A DNA stretch of 48,590 nt from JBBRVP01 sp038246785 (GTDB taxonomy: Bacteria; Actinomycetota; Actinomycetes; Jiangellales; Jiangellaceae), in the NCBI GenBank assembly GCA_038246785.1, contig JBBRVP010000023.1, positions 1 to 48,590 of the forward strand, read 5' to 3'. Position numbers and translations under genes: made by a program. The notes under the pieces are model-generated. The model saw only the letters and a list, made by a program, of their open reading frames with translations, ran no database searches and was not told where the DNA came from. This document shows, one piece after another, positions 1 through 7,854 of the stretch (the stretch's first letter is position 1; each line of letters starts with the position of its first letter).

Positions 1-137
1 AGCAGGTGCTCGACGTTGGCCGGCGAACCGGTGAGGAAGTTGTCCAGGCACAACACCTGGTAGCCCTCGTCCAACAAACGGGCGCACAGGTGCGAACCGA
101 GGAAACCCGCACCGCCGGTCACCACCGCGCGCGCCAC
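1..137 (-). CDS. NAD-dependent sugar-nucleotide epimerase/dehydratase, N-terminal fragment
   Basis: Only the first ~45 codons are inside the window; the gene runs off the left edge. The translation from GTG at 137 begins V-A-R-A-V-V-T-G-G-A-G-F-L-G-S-H, the Rossmann glycine motif TGGAGFLGSH of extended short-chain dehydrogenases, followed by LCARLLDEGYQVLCLDN, where the acidic residue ending beta-2 fits NAD(H) binding. FLTGSPANVEHL matches UDP-glucuronate decarboxylase/UDP-glucose epimerase-like proteins. A purine-rich GGAGAGGGG tract sits just upstream of the GTG, supporting this start. The exact substrate cannot be told from this piece. Confidence 0.8.
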   Translation of the reverse strand, partial: MARAVVTGGAGFLGSHLCARLLDEGYQVLCLDNFLTGSPANVEHL

Positions 138-195
138 AGCCGCCCCTCTCCTCGCCGGCCGGCCGCACCGGTGCGGGCGCCAGGCTCCCGACCGC

Positions 196-867
196 TCATC
201 CGGACAGCAACCGCTGCGCCGACTCGCCCAGCGCCAGCCGCCCCAGCGCGTCGAGGAGCAACGGTCCGGCGTCGGTCGGCAGCAGCCCGTCGAGGACCAG
301 GGAGGCATAGCCGTGCACCATCGTCCAGGCCACCAGGTCGAGCCCCTCCCGCACCCCCGGCCGCAGCAGTCCACGCTGCTCGAGGTCGTCCAGCCGCTCG
401 CAGAGCACCTGGTACGCCCCCGCTCCGGACTCCGCAGCCTCGACGTCGGCGGCCCCGAGCAGGGCACAGGCCGGCCCGAACACGTGCCGGAACAGGTGCG
501 GCTCCTCGAGCGCGAAGCGGACGTAGGCCGTACCGGTGGCCAGGAACCTGGCGACCGAGGCGGCGTCGTCGTCCTGGCCGACGGGAGCGGCCGCACGGAC
601 CATCCGCTCGTCGAGGACACGCATTCCCCGCATGCCCACCGCCGCCATCAGCGCTGACTTGTCGGGGAAGTGTGCGTACGCCGCGCTCGGCGAGACCCCG
701 ACCGCCTGGGCCACCTGGCGCAACGAGACCCCATCGGCACCGTGGGCGCGCAGCTGGGCCATCGCCTCGCTCAGCAGGGCCTCCTTGAGATCGCCGTGGT
801 GGTACGCCGTCCGGCTCACCGGCGTGGTCTCGGTGGACGGGTTCACCCGGCCAGTGTAGTCCGACAT
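196..867 (-). CDS. TetR/AcrR family transcriptional regulator
   Basis: A 223-residue protein. The N-terminal helix-turn-helix reads YHHGDLKEALLSEAMAQL, then GVSLRQVAQAVGVSPSAAYAHFPDKSALMAAV, the classic TetR DNA-binding domain at roughly residues 18-70. The C-terminal part resembles the TetR_C_33/WHG ligand-binding domain. It is divergent from the MMPL exporter gene at 904 with 36 bp between starts, so it is most likely the local repressor of that exporter; the inducer is unknown. The ATG at 867 is chosen, but a GTG 17 codons inside (VSRTAYHHGD) would leave the HTH intact and is a reasonable alternative start. Confidence 0.93.
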   Translation of the reverse strand: MSDYTGRVNPSTETTPVSRTAYHHGDLKEALLSEAMAQLRAHGADGVSLRQVAQAVGVSPSAAYAHFPDKSALMAAVGMRGMRVLDERMVRAAAPVGQDDDAASVARFLATGTAYVRFALEEPHLFRHVFGPACALLGAADVEAAESGAGAYQVLCERLDDLEQRGLLRPGVREGLDLVAWTMVHGYASLVLDGLLPTDAGPLLLDALGRLALGESAQRLLSG

Positions 868-868
868 C

Positions 869-917
869 TTGACAACGTTCAGATCTCGCGTCAGGCTGTT
901 CGTGTGAACACCGTTCA
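869..917. promoter_or_regulatory. Divergent promoter with two TetR-type operator repeats
   Basis: The inverted repeat TGAAC-ACC-GTTCA lies at 905-917 and overlaps the GTG start at 904. A related copy, TTGAC-AAC-GTTCA, lies at 869-881; both continue into GATC, so GTTCAGATC occurs twice 36 bp apart. The upstream copy contains TTGACA (869-874), a good -35, followed after 17 bp by CAGGCT (892-897), a weak -10, six bases before the GTG. This fits a leaderless mmpL transcript repressed by the adjacent TetR protein. Binding is inferred from symmetry and position. Confidence 0.6.
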
Positions 918-3141
918 GATCGCGACCGACGAGCCGGCCCGGTCCTCCCTGCCGCCCTCCCCGCGCGGCCCGTTCGCCGCGCTGGGCCGACTCGTCGTCC
1001 GGCACCGCCGGCTCGTCCTCGGCCTGTTCGGGCTCGGGCTGGTCCTGTCCGCGGTTCTCGGGAGCCGGGTCTTCGGCGCCCTGGGGACCGCCGGCTTCGA
1101 CGACCCGGGCAGCGAGTCGGCCCGGGCCGCGACGGCACTGCACGAGCGGTTCGGGGTCGCGGAGCCGGTGCTGGTCCTGGCCGTGGGCACGCGTACGGGC
1201 GTCGACGACCCGGCCGCGGCCGCTGCGGCACAGGCGATCGTGGACCGCCTCGCCGCCGAGCCGGGCGTCAGCTCCGTCGCGTCCTACTGGACCTCGGGCC
1301 GCCCCGACGCGCTGCGCAGCGGCGACGGCCGCACCGGACAGGTCCTCGCCTACGCCGCCGGCACCACCGACGAGCAGCAGGCCGAGCTGGCCCGCACCGT
1401 GACCGCCGACCTCGGCGGCGACCGTGGCGGTCTCGTGGTCCAGGTGGGCGGGGCCGCGGCGGTCGGGGACTCGATCACCGAGACCATCACCGCCGACCTG
1501 GCCCGCGCCGAGTCCATCGCGATCCCGGTGACCGTAGTCCTGCTGCTGGTCGTGTTCGGCAGCCTGGTCTCCGCGGGGCTGCCGTTCAGCGTCGCCGCCG
1601 GGGCGATCCTCGGCAGCTTCCTCGCGGTCTGGATGGTGACCCTGCTCACCGACGTGTCGGTGTTCGCGCTGAACCTGATCACCGGGCTCGGGCTGGGTCT
1701 GGGCATCGACTACGCCTTGCTGGTGGTCAACCGGTTCCGGGAGGAACGCAGGGCCGGGTACACCAGCGACGAGGCCGTGGTGCGCACCGTGGCCACCGCC
1801 GGACGCACGGTGGCGGTCTCCGGGGTCACCGTCGCGGTCGTGCTCGGATCCCTGCTGTTCTTCCCTCAGTACTTCCTGCGCTCCTTCGGCTACGCCGGGA
1901 TCGCCGTCACGCTGCTCGCCGTGCTCACCGCGACCACCGCCCTGCCCGCCCTGCTCGCCGTGCTCGGGCCGCGGGTGGACCGGTTCCGGGTCCGCCGCGG
2001 CGACCTCGCCCCGCGCGAGCAGGGCGCCTGGGCGCGGATCGCCCGGTTCGTCATGCGCCGTCCGTGGCCGGTGCTCGTCGGCGTCGTGGTGCTGCTTGCC
2101 GTGCTCGCCGCACCTGCGCTGTCGGTGACGTTCGGTCAGGTCGACGCCCGCGCTCTGCCGGCCGACGACCCGGCCGCCCGCGCATCTGCCGTGCTCGCCG
2201 AGCGGTTCCCCGGCCAGGAAGCCACCCCGGTCGAGGTCGTGCTCCCCGGCGCCGCGGGCAAGGACGCCGCCGTGTCGGCGTACGCCGCGCAGCTGTCTCG
2301 GCTGCCCGGGGTGACCCGGGTCGTCGGGCCGGTGGAGGTGGCCGCGCATGGCGCCATGGTCGGTGAGAACCCGCAGCTGCGGGGCTTCACGGCTGGTCCG
2401 GATGCCCGGGTGAGCGTGATCGCCGACGTGGCCCCCACCACGGCGCAGGGACAGGCGCTGGTGGACGCGGTGCGTGCGGTGCCGGCCCCCAGCCCCGACC
2501 CGATGGTCGGTGGCGTGGCCGCCGCGTACGCCGACTCGCAGGCCGCGATCGGCGGACACGGGGCGTGGGCCCTGGTGTGGGTGGCGCTGGCGACGCTGGT
2601 CGTACTGTTCCTCTACACCGGCAGCGTCGTGCTCCCGCTCAAGGCCGTCGCACTGAACGTGCTCAGCCTCGGCGCCACCCTGGGCGTGCTCGTGTGGGTT
2701 TTCCAGGAGGGCCACCTGCGCTGGCTGGTCGGTGACTTCACCCTGACCGGCAGCATCGACACCTCGATGGCGGTGCTCGTCGCCGTGGTTGCCTTCGCGC
2801 TGTCGATGGACTACGAGGTGTTCCTGCTGTCCCGGATCAAGGGGGAGCACGACGCGGGACGGGACACCACCGAGGCGGTGGCCCTCGGTCTGCAACGGTC
2901 CGGGCGGATCATCACCGCGGCCGCGGTCCTGCTCGCGGTGGTGTTCGCCTCGTTCGTGACCAGCGGCGTCACCAACATCAAGCAGCTCGGGTTCGGGGTG
3001 GCGTTCGCGATCCTGCTCGACGCGACCGTCGTACGTGGGCTGCTCGTCCCAGCCTTCATGCGGCTCGCCGGAGCGTGGAACTGGTGGGCGCCGCGCCCAC
3101 TCGCCGAGCTGCACCGCCGGTTCGGTCTCGACGACAGGTGA
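904..3141 (+). CDS. MMPL/RND family membrane transporter
   Basis: A 745-residue integral membrane protein with the duplicated RND/MMPL layout: a TM helix near the N-terminus (LVLGLFGLGLVLSAVLG), an extracytoplasmic domain, a TM bundle with the motif GLGLGIDYALLVVNRFREE, then the repeat with a second domain and bundle containing ALSMDYEVFLLSRIK. The intramembrane Asp-Tyr pairs are the family proton-relay positions. Likely exports a lipid or hydrophobic compound by proton motive force. The GTG at 904 is preferred because it follows promoter-like elements by six bases; the open frame extends much further upstream only because the opposite-strand gene is GC-rich. It is probably controlled by the divergent TetR gene. 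Confidence 0.92.
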   Translation: MNTVQIATDEPARSSLPPSPRGPFAALGRLVVRHRRLVLGLFGLGLVLSAVLGSRVFGALGTAGFDDPGSESARAATALHERFGVAEPVLVLAVGTRTGVDDPAAAAAAQAIVDRLAAEPGVSSVASYWTSGRPDALRSGDGRTGQVLAYAAGTTDEQQAELARTVTADLGGDRGGLVVQVGGAAAVGDSITETITADLARAESIAIPVTVVLLLVVFGSLVSAGLPFSVAAGAILGSFLAVWMVTLLTDVSVFALNLITGLGLGLGIDYALLVVNRFREERRAGYTSDEAVVRTVATAGRTVAVSGVTVAVVLGSLLFFPQYFLRSFGYAGIAVTLLAVLTATTALPALLAVLGPRVDRFRVRRGDLAPREQGAWARIARFVMRRPWPVLVGVVVLLAVLAAPALSVTFGQVDARALPADDPAARASAVLAERFPGQEATPVEVVLPGAAGKDAAVSAYAAQLSRLPGVTRVVGPVEVAAHGAMVGENPQLRGFTAGPDARVSVIADVAPTTAQGQALVDAVRAVPAPSPDPMVGGVAAAYADSQAAIGGHGAWALVWVALATLVVLFLYTGSVVLPLKAVALNVLSLGATLGVLVWVFQEGHLRWLVGDFTLTGSIDTSMAVLVAVVAFALSMDYEVFLLSRIKGEHDAGRDTTEAVALGLQRSGRIITAAAVLLAVVFASFVTSGVTNIKQLGFGVAFAILLDATVVRGLLVPAFMRLAGAWNWWAPRPLAELHRRFGLDDR

Positions 3142-3233
3142 GTGCGGGGGCGTCGTCCCGACCGGCTCGCCACGCTGAGTAGCTCCGGACGTGGCGGAGA
3201 TCACGCTGCGACCGAGCGGCATAGACTCCAGAC

Positions 3234-3335
3234 GTGCTCGAGGTCTTCTACACCGGCCTGCTCGTCGTCGTGGCACTGGTCATCGGCTGGTTCGCCGTGC
3301 TGGTGGTCTACAAGCTGTTCAAGGGCCAGGCCTGA
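3234..3335 (+). CDS. Small single-pass membrane protein (33 aa)
   Basis: A tiny GTG-started frame encodes VLEVFYTGLLVVVALVI followed by GWFAVLVVYKLFKGQA: one hydrophobic helix of about 25 residues with a basic KLFK tail, so the C-terminus should be cytoplasmic. Its stop TGA at 3333-3335 directly abuts the GTG start of the nitrobindin-like gene at 3336, implying translational coupling. Small hydrophobic frames in this position are familiar in actinomycete genomes; function unknown. Confidence 0.65.
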   Translation: MLEVFYTGLLVVVALVIGWFAVLVVYKLFKGQA

Positions 3336-3854
3336 GTGATCGAGCTGCCCGACGACCTCCCGCAGGCGGTCGCGCCGCTGGCGTGGATGCTGGGCCGCTG
3401 GGAGGGCGTCGGTGTCGGCGACTACCCCACCATCGAGGCGTTCCAGTTCGGCCAGGAGCTGAGGTTCGGCTACCTGCCGGGCAAGCCCTTCCTCACGTAC
3501 GCGAGTCGCAGCTGGCTCATCGAGGACGGCGCGCCCGGGCGTCCGCTCGCCCGCGAGACCGGGTTCTGGCGCCCGCAGGCAGACGGCACCGTCGAGGTGC
3601 TGCTGACCCACCCCACCGGTTTCGTCGAGATCTACCTCGGCCGGGTCCAGCCGGTCAAGCTCGAGCTGTCCACCCGCGGCGTGCTGCGCACCGAGACCGC
3701 CAAGGACTACCGCAGCGGCCAGCGGATGTACGGCTACGTCAACGGCAACCTGCTCTGGGTGTTCGAGATGGCGGCGATGGGACTCGAGCAGCAGCCGCAC
3801 CTGTCCGCGGAGCTGCGGCGGGTCGCCGGGGCCCTCGAGACACGCGAGGGATGA
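3336..3854 (+). CDS. Nitrobindin-like heme-binding beta-barrel protein (FABP/DUF1794 family)
   Basis: A 172-residue soluble protein. The signature GRWEGVGVGDYPTIEAFQFGQEL near residues 21-43 is the G-x-W-x-G-x-G opening strand of nitrobindins (THAP4/Rv2717c family). Later segments (SRSWLIEDG, ETGFWRPQADGTVEVLLTHPTGFVEIYLG, and GLEQQPHLSAELRRV with the conserved late His) match the ten-stranded barrel that holds heme and reacts with NO or peroxynitrite. Start GTG 3336 abuts the upstream stop. It is followed after 10 bp by a Fur-family regulator, a common arrangement in actinomycetes. Confidence 0.9.
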   Translation: MIELPDDLPQAVAPLAWMLGRWEGVGVGDYPTIEAFQFGQELRFGYLPGKPFLTYASRSWLIEDGAPGRPLARETGFWRPQADGTVEVLLTHPTGFVEIYLGRVQPVKLELSTRGVLRTETAKDYRSGQRMYGYVNGNLLWVFEMAAMGLEQQPHLSAELRRVAGALETREG

Positions 3855-3864
3855 CGGCGCGGCC

Positions 3865-4296
3865 GTGACGGCGGGCAACGACTGGCGGGCGCGGCTGCGC
3901 GAGCGTGGGTACCGGCTCACCCCGCAGCGCGAGCTGGTGCTCGACGCGGTCCAGGAGCTCGGCCACGCCACCCCCGAGGACGTGCTGGCCCACGTACGCC
4001 GCACGTCCAGCGGCGTCAACCTCTCCACCGTCTACCGCACGCTCGACCTGCTGCAGGCGCTCGGCCTGGTGTCCCACGCCCATCTCGACCACGGCGCACC
4101 CACGTACCACTCGACCGACGCCCCCCAGCACGTGCACCTCGTGTGCGGCAGCTGCGGCGCGGTGCTCGAGGCCGCGCCGGGGGTGGCCCGCGACCTCGTC
4201 GCGGACGCCGCCGCGCAGCACGGCTTCGTCGTCGACCTCGCCCACCTCGCGGTCAGCGGGCGCTGCCGGGAGTGCGCCGCGGCAGAACCGCGTTGA
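3865..4296 (+). CDS. Fur/Zur family metal-dependent transcriptional regulator
   Basis: A 143-residue protein with a winged helix at residues 5-80 (RERGYRLTPQRELVLDAV, VNLSTVYRTLDLLQALGLV) and a C-terminal dimerisation domain containing HVHLVCGSCGAV and the second cysteine pair C-R-E-C. The two CxxC motifs form the structural zinc site of the Fur superfamily. The family binds DNA when loaded with Fe, Zn, Mn or another metal; which metal cannot be read here. The stop TGA overlaps a possible TTG start of the downstream ygfZ-like gene. Confidence 0.92.
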   Translation: MTAGNDWRARLRERGYRLTPQRELVLDAVQELGHATPEDVLAHVRRTSSGVNLSTVYRTLDLLQALGLVSHAHLDHGAPTYHSTDAPQHVHLVCGSCGAVLEAAPGVARDLVADAAAQHGFVVDLAHLAVSGRCRECAAAEPR

Positions 4297-4304
4297 CAAC
4301 GGTC

Positions 4305-5258
4305 GTGGACACCGTCTCGCAGGCCCCCAGTCCCCTGCTCGCCCGGCCCGGCGCAGTCGCCGCCGACCCGCCCGACGCGGGGGTGGCCGCGCACTACGGC
4401 GATCCCTTCCGCGAGCAGCGGAAGCTGGCTGCCGGGGAGGCCGAGGTCGACCTGTCGCACCTCGGCGTCGTCCGGGTCAGCGGCCCGGACCGGTTGTCGT
4501 GGCTGCACTCCCTGACCTCGCAGCACCTTGCCGACCTGCCACCGGGCGGGCGCACGGAGGCGCTGCTGCTCAGCCCGCACGGCCATGTCGAGCACCACCT
4601 GCGCGTGCAGGACGACGGCGAGCACGCCTGGCTGGTCGTCGAGCCGGGCACCGCCGCGGCGTTGGCGGGCTTCCTGGACTCGATGCGCTTCATGCTGCGC
4701 GTCGAGGTCGCCGACGTCACCGCGGAGTGGGCGGTGTCGTGGTCCGAGCCGGACGGGGAGCGGTTGGTGCCGCGGTCGGAGCTGGCAGCGGGGGTCCCGG
4801 CCGACGCCGCAGTGGCCGGGATATGGGCGTACGAGGCGCTGCGGATCGCCGCCGGACGACCGCGCCTCGGCCTGGACACCGACGCCCGCACGCTTCCCCA
4901 CGAGGTGGGCTGGATCCCGGGCGCTGTCCACCTCGACAAGGGCTGCTACCGAGGTCAGGAGACCGTCGCGCGTGTGCACACGCTCGGCCGCCCCCCGCGA
5001 CGGCTCGTGCTGCTCCACCTCGACGGCTCGGTCGATCGGCTGCCCCGCCACGACGATGCCGTGACGGCCATGGACGCTCGCCCGGTCGGCTTCGTCGGCA
5101 GCGCCGCGCGCCATCACGAGCTGGGCCCGATCGCGCTGGCGCTGGTCAGGCGCGCCACGCCCGTCGATGCCCAGCTGCTCGCCGGCGGCGTCGCCGCCGC
5201 GCCGGAGGTCCTCGTCGACCCCGACGTCGGCCTGCACGTGCGCCCGCGACTCGCCTGA
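4305..5258 (+). CDS. ygfZ: YgfZ/GcvT-family folate-binding protein
   Basis: About 317 residues. The YgfZ signature is present as GAVHLDKGCYRGQETVAR, with the K-G-C-Y-x-G-Q-E core and conserved cysteine. The N-terminal half (VRVSGPDRLSWLHSLTSQHL) is the GcvT-like tetrahydrofolate-binding fold. YgfZ helps assemble or repair iron-sulfur clusters of enzymes such as MiaB in a folate-dependent way. GTG at 4305 is used as start; TTG at 4293, overlapping the fur stop, is nearly as plausible. It is convergent with the deacylase gene, with only four bases between stops. Confidence 0.9.
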   Translation: MDTVSQAPSPLLARPGAVAADPPDAGVAAHYGDPFREQRKLAAGEAEVDLSHLGVVRVSGPDRLSWLHSLTSQHLADLPPGGRTEALLLSPHGHVEHHLRVQDDGEHAWLVVEPGTAAALAGFLDSMRFMLRVEVADVTAEWAVSWSEPDGERLVPRSELAAGVPADAAVAGIWAYEALRIAAGRPRLGLDTDARTLPHEVGWIPGAVHLDKGCYRGQETVARVHTLGRPPRRLVLLHLDGSVDRLPRHDDAVTAMDARPVGFVGSAARHHELGPIALALVRRATPVDAQLLAGGVAAAPEVLVDPDVGLHVRPRLA

Positions 5259-5262
5259 GGGT

Positions 5263-5688
5263 TCAGACCTCCAGCAGCAGGGTGACCGGGCCGTCGTTGA
5301 CGAGCTCGACGGCCATGTGGGCGCCGAAGACGCCGGTGGACACGGTTGCCCCGAGGGCGCGCAGAGCGCCGACGTACGCCATCACCAGCGGCTCGGCCAC
5401 TGGACCGGGCGCGGCGGCCGACCACGAGGGCCGGCGGCCCTTGCGGGTGTCGGCGTAGAGGGTGAACTGGCTGACCACCAGCAGCGGCGCCCCGACGTCG
5501 GAGCAGGAACGCTCGCCGTCGAGGATGCGCAGCTGCCAGGTCTTGCGGGCGATCCGCGCCGCGACCTCGTCGGTGTCGGCGTGCGTCACCCCGAGCAGCA
5601 CGACGAGCCCAGGGCCCGAGATCGCGCCGACCACCTGGCCGTCGACGAGCACCCGCGCCGAGCTGACCAGCTGCAGCAGCGCCCGCAC
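5263..5688 (-). CDS. dtd: D-aminoacyl-tRNA deacylase
   Basis: 141 residues, the usual Dtd length. It begins MRALLQLVSSARVLVDGQVVG and carries both signature loops: SQFTLYADTRKGRRPSW (the S-Q-x-x-L motif) and NDGPVTLLLEV at the C-terminus (N-x-G-P-V-T motif), which build the active site across the dimer. The enzyme hydrolyses D-amino acids and glycine from mischarged tRNAs. GTG start at 5688. The divergent BKACE gene begins 50 bp away; the spacer contains the 12-bp palindrome GCCGGCGCCGGC at 5706-5717, which may be no more than GC bias. Confidence 0.95.
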   Translation of the reverse strand: MRALLQLVSSARVLVDGQVVGAISGPGLVVLLGVTHADTDEVAARIARKTWQLRILDGERSCSDVGAPLLVVSQFTLYADTRKGRRPSWSAAAPGPVAEPLVMAYVGALRALGATVSTGVFGAHMAVELVNDGPVTLLLEV

Positions 5689-5738
5689 GACTGCCGATGG
5701 TGCCAGCCGGCGCCGGCGGCTGTGCGAGACTCCCGGCC

Positions 5739-6581
5739 GTGCCGGCCACGACGCTCATCACGGTCGCGCCCACGGGGGCCGAGTCGACCAAGCAGGACCT
5801 TCCCCACCTCCCGACGACACTCGACGAGCTCGTGGCCACGGCCAAGGCGTGCGAAGCAGCCGGCGCCGCGCTGGTCCACGTGCACGTCCGCGACGCCGAG
5901 CACCGGCCCTCGCTCGACCCGGCCCGGCTCCGCGACGCGGTGCTCGCGCTGCGCGCGCAGACCGGGCTGGTCGTCCAGCTCTCGACCGGCGGCAGCGTCC
6001 ACGACCCGTACGCCGCCCGCCTGCGCGTCCTCGACGCCGAGCCGGACTCCTGCTCGCTGACCATGGGCACGGTCAACTTCGGCGACGACGTGTTCCTCAA
6101 CCCGTGGCCGTTCGTCGTCGAGCTCTACCGGCTCGCTCGGGAGCGCGAGGTGGTGCCTGAGTTCGAGCTGTTCGACCTCGGCCACGTCGCCGCGCTGAAC
6201 CGGCTGCTCGACCAGGAGGGGCTGCCGTACGGCGGCGCGGTGCACGCCGACCTCGTCATGGGCGTGCCCGGCGGGATGCCCGGCACGGCAGCGGCCCTGG
6301 TCGCCGCCGTCCAGGCGATGCCGGCCGCGGTGACCAGCTGGAGCGCAACGGGCATCGGCCGCACGACTCTCCCGGTGGCGCTGGCCGCGCTGAGCGCCGG
6401 CGGGCACCTGCGGGTCGGCATGGAGGACACGGTCACCTTCGCCCGCGGCCGCGCCGTCCATGACAACGCCGAGCTCGTGGAGCGGGCGGCCGCCCTCGCC
6501 ACGCTGGCCCAGCGCCCGCCGATGACCGCCGACGCGGCCCGGGAACTGCTGGGCGTGAAGGGCCGCCGCCCGGTCGGCTGA
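5739..6581 (+). CDS. BKACE family 3-keto-5-aminohexanoate cleavage-type enzyme
   Basis: 280 residues, typical for DUF849/BKACE beta-keto acid cleavage enzymes, which use zinc to condense a beta-keto acid with acetyl-CoA. Metal ligands are visible: HVHVRD near residue 47 (H-x-H) and the late GMEDT glutamate. Other family blocks are LTMGTVNFGDDVFLNPW and PEFELFDLGHV. The GTG at 5739 is the first start giving the expected ITVAPTGAE opening strand. The natural substrate cannot be assigned; no lysine-fermentation partners are nearby, so a stand-alone catabolic role is likely. Confidence 0.85.
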   Translation: MPATTLITVAPTGAESTKQDLPHLPTTLDELVATAKACEAAGAALVHVHVRDAEHRPSLDPARLRDAVLALRAQTGLVVQLSTGGSVHDPYAARLRVLDAEPDSCSLTMGTVNFGDDVFLNPWPFVVELYRLAREREVVPEFELFDLGHVAALNRLLDQEGLPYGGAVHADLVMGVPGGMPGTAAALVAAVQAMPAAVTSWSATGIGRTTLPVALAALSAGGHLRVGMEDTVTFARGRAVHDNAELVERAAALATLAQRPPMTADAARELLGVKGRRPVG

Positions 6582-6678
6582 TCCCCGCGCCCGCCGGCCA
6601 CCACCCCCTCACCGCCGTCATCCCCCTGCACCACCGTGACCGCCCGCACCGCCGTGACCGCCCAGCCCTCTCACACAC

Positions 6679-6750
6679 ATTTGAGGTCAGAGAGACCTCC
6701 GGGGCCACTGAGGCGTCACTGGTGACTCACCAGCCTCTTTGACCTCAAAT
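6679..6750. repeat. Nested inverted repeats in the BKACE-asparaginase intergenic region
   Basis: An outer inverted repeat has arms at 6679-6694 and 6735-6750: ATTTGAGGTCA is perfectly repeated as TGACCTCAAAT and the match continues with one mismatch to 16 bp. Within the 40-bp spacer is a perfect CTGGTGA-C-TCACCAG palindrome at 6719-6733 and an overlapping GTCAC-TG-GTGAC at 6715-6726. The stretch is notably AT-richer than its surroundings. It could be an operator cluster, a terminator for the BKACE transcript, or a small palindromic repeat element. Confidence 0.7.
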
Positions 6751-6764
6751 GCGTACGGAGGACG

Positions 6765-6884
6765 GGGGCGGCCAGGAGCGGGGGCGGCGAGGGCGGGGCG
6801 GCCAGGAGCGGGGCGGCGCGGGATCGCCGGGTGGGCGTCGGTGGGTCGCCGGCGTCGGTAGGTCGCCGGCGTCGGTAGGGTCGC
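6765..6884. repeat. Two short tandem repeats upstream of the asparaginase gene
   Basis: GGGGCGGCCAGGAGCGGGG occurs at 6765 and again at 6795 (period 30 bp). It is followed by three copies of a 17-bp unit close to GGCGTCGGTAGGTCGCC at 6834-6884, ending six bases before the chosen GTG start. No coding function is apparent; the remainder of the 6582-6889 gap shows no gene. Confidence 0.75.
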
Positions 6885-6889
6885 GGGCC

Positions 6890-7831
6890 GTGGCGTCCGC
6901 GGAGCTCGTCGAGGTCGTCCGGTCGGGCTTCGTCGAGGGCCGTCACCGCGGGTCGGTCGTCGCGGTCGCGCCGGACGGTGCGGTGGAGTGGGCGCTCGGG
7001 GATCCGGGGGGCCCGATGTACCCCCGCTCGTCCAACAAGCCTCTGCAAGCCGTCGCGATGCTGTACGAGGGGCTCGACCTCGACGGCGAGCTGCTCGCGC
7101 TGGCCGCGGCCAGCCACTCCGGCGAGCCGTTCCACGTCGCCGGCGCCGAGCGCATCCTGGCCGCGGCCGACCTCCCCGTCACGGCGCTGCAGACCCCCGA
7201 GGACTGGCCGGTCGAGGAGGCGGTGAAGCTCGACTACGTCCGCGCCGGCGGGTCGCCGACCCGGCTGCACATGAACTGTTCGGGCAAGCACGCCGCCATG
7301 CTGGCCACCTGCGCCGCCAACGGCTGGCCCATCGACGACTACCGCGAGCCGACGCACCCGCTGCAGCAGGCGATCGGGCGCACCGTCGGCGACCTCGCCG
7401 GTGAACCGCTCGCCCACACCGGGGTCGACGGCTGCGGTGCGCCGCTGTTCGCGTTCAGCCTCCGCGGTCTCGCCCGCGCCTTCTCCCGCCTCGTGCAGGC
7501 CGCGAGCGGTACGCCGGAGCGCCGGGTCGCCGATGCGATCCGCGCCCACCCGACGTGGACCAGCGGCAGTGCCCGGGACGAGGCGCGGCTGATGGCCGCC
7601 GTACCCGGCCTGCTCGGCAAGGCAGGCGCGGAGTGCGTGTACGCCGTGGCTCTCGCCGACGGGCGCGCGGTAGCGCTCAAGGTCGATGACGGTCACTCGC
7701 GCGTCCGTCCGGTCGTCATGTCCGCCGCCCTGCGCCGGCTCGGCGTCGACGACCCGATCGTCGACGCGATCGGGCGATGTCCGCTGCTCGGGGGCGGCCG
7801 AACGGTCGGGGAGCTGCGGCCCCTGTTCTGA
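6890..7831 (+). CDS. L-asparaginase II family protein
   Basis: 313 residues of the Asparaginase_II (PF06089) family seen in actinobacteria and rhizobia. Family blocks: EVVRSGFVEGRHRGSVV, YPRSSNKPLQAVAML, ASHSGEPFHV, HMNCSGKHAAMLATC and VDGCGAPLFAFSL, containing the Ser/Lys and cysteine residues conserved in Rhizobium ReAV-type enzymes. Predicted to hydrolyse asparagine to aspartate and ammonia in the cytoplasm. The open frame extends 47 codons upstream through low-complexity repeats; GTG at 6890 is chosen because homology starts immediately after it. Convergent with the phosphatase gene, 23 bp apart. Confidence 0.88.
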   Translation: MASAELVEVVRSGFVEGRHRGSVVAVAPDGAVEWALGDPGGPMYPRSSNKPLQAVAMLYEGLDLDGELLALAAASHSGEPFHVAGAERILAAADLPVTALQTPEDWPVEEAVKLDYVRAGGSPTRLHMNCSGKHAAMLATCAANGWPIDDYREPTHPLQQAIGRTVGDLAGEPLAHTGVDGCGAPLFAFSLRGLARAFSRLVQAASGTPERRVADAIRAHPTWTSGSARDEARLMAAVPGLLGKAGAECVYAVALADGRAVALKVDDGHSRVRPVVMSAALRRLGVDDPIVDAIGRCPLLGGGRTVGELRPLF

Positions 7832-7854
7832 GCGCCCTCTCCGGTCCGGTGGCG

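Noticed and set aside
196..3276. A minus-strand open frame of 1026 codons covering the TetR gene and the antisense of the MMPL gene
   Set aside because: Only its last ~220 codons (from 867) have protein-like composition and homology; the rest is His/Arg/Gly/Gln-rich antisense of a GC-rich gene.
5706..5717. The palindrome GCCGGCGCCGGC between dtd and the BKACE gene as an operator
   Set aside because: Such GC-only palindromes are expected often at this base composition; no second site or conservation evidence supports it.
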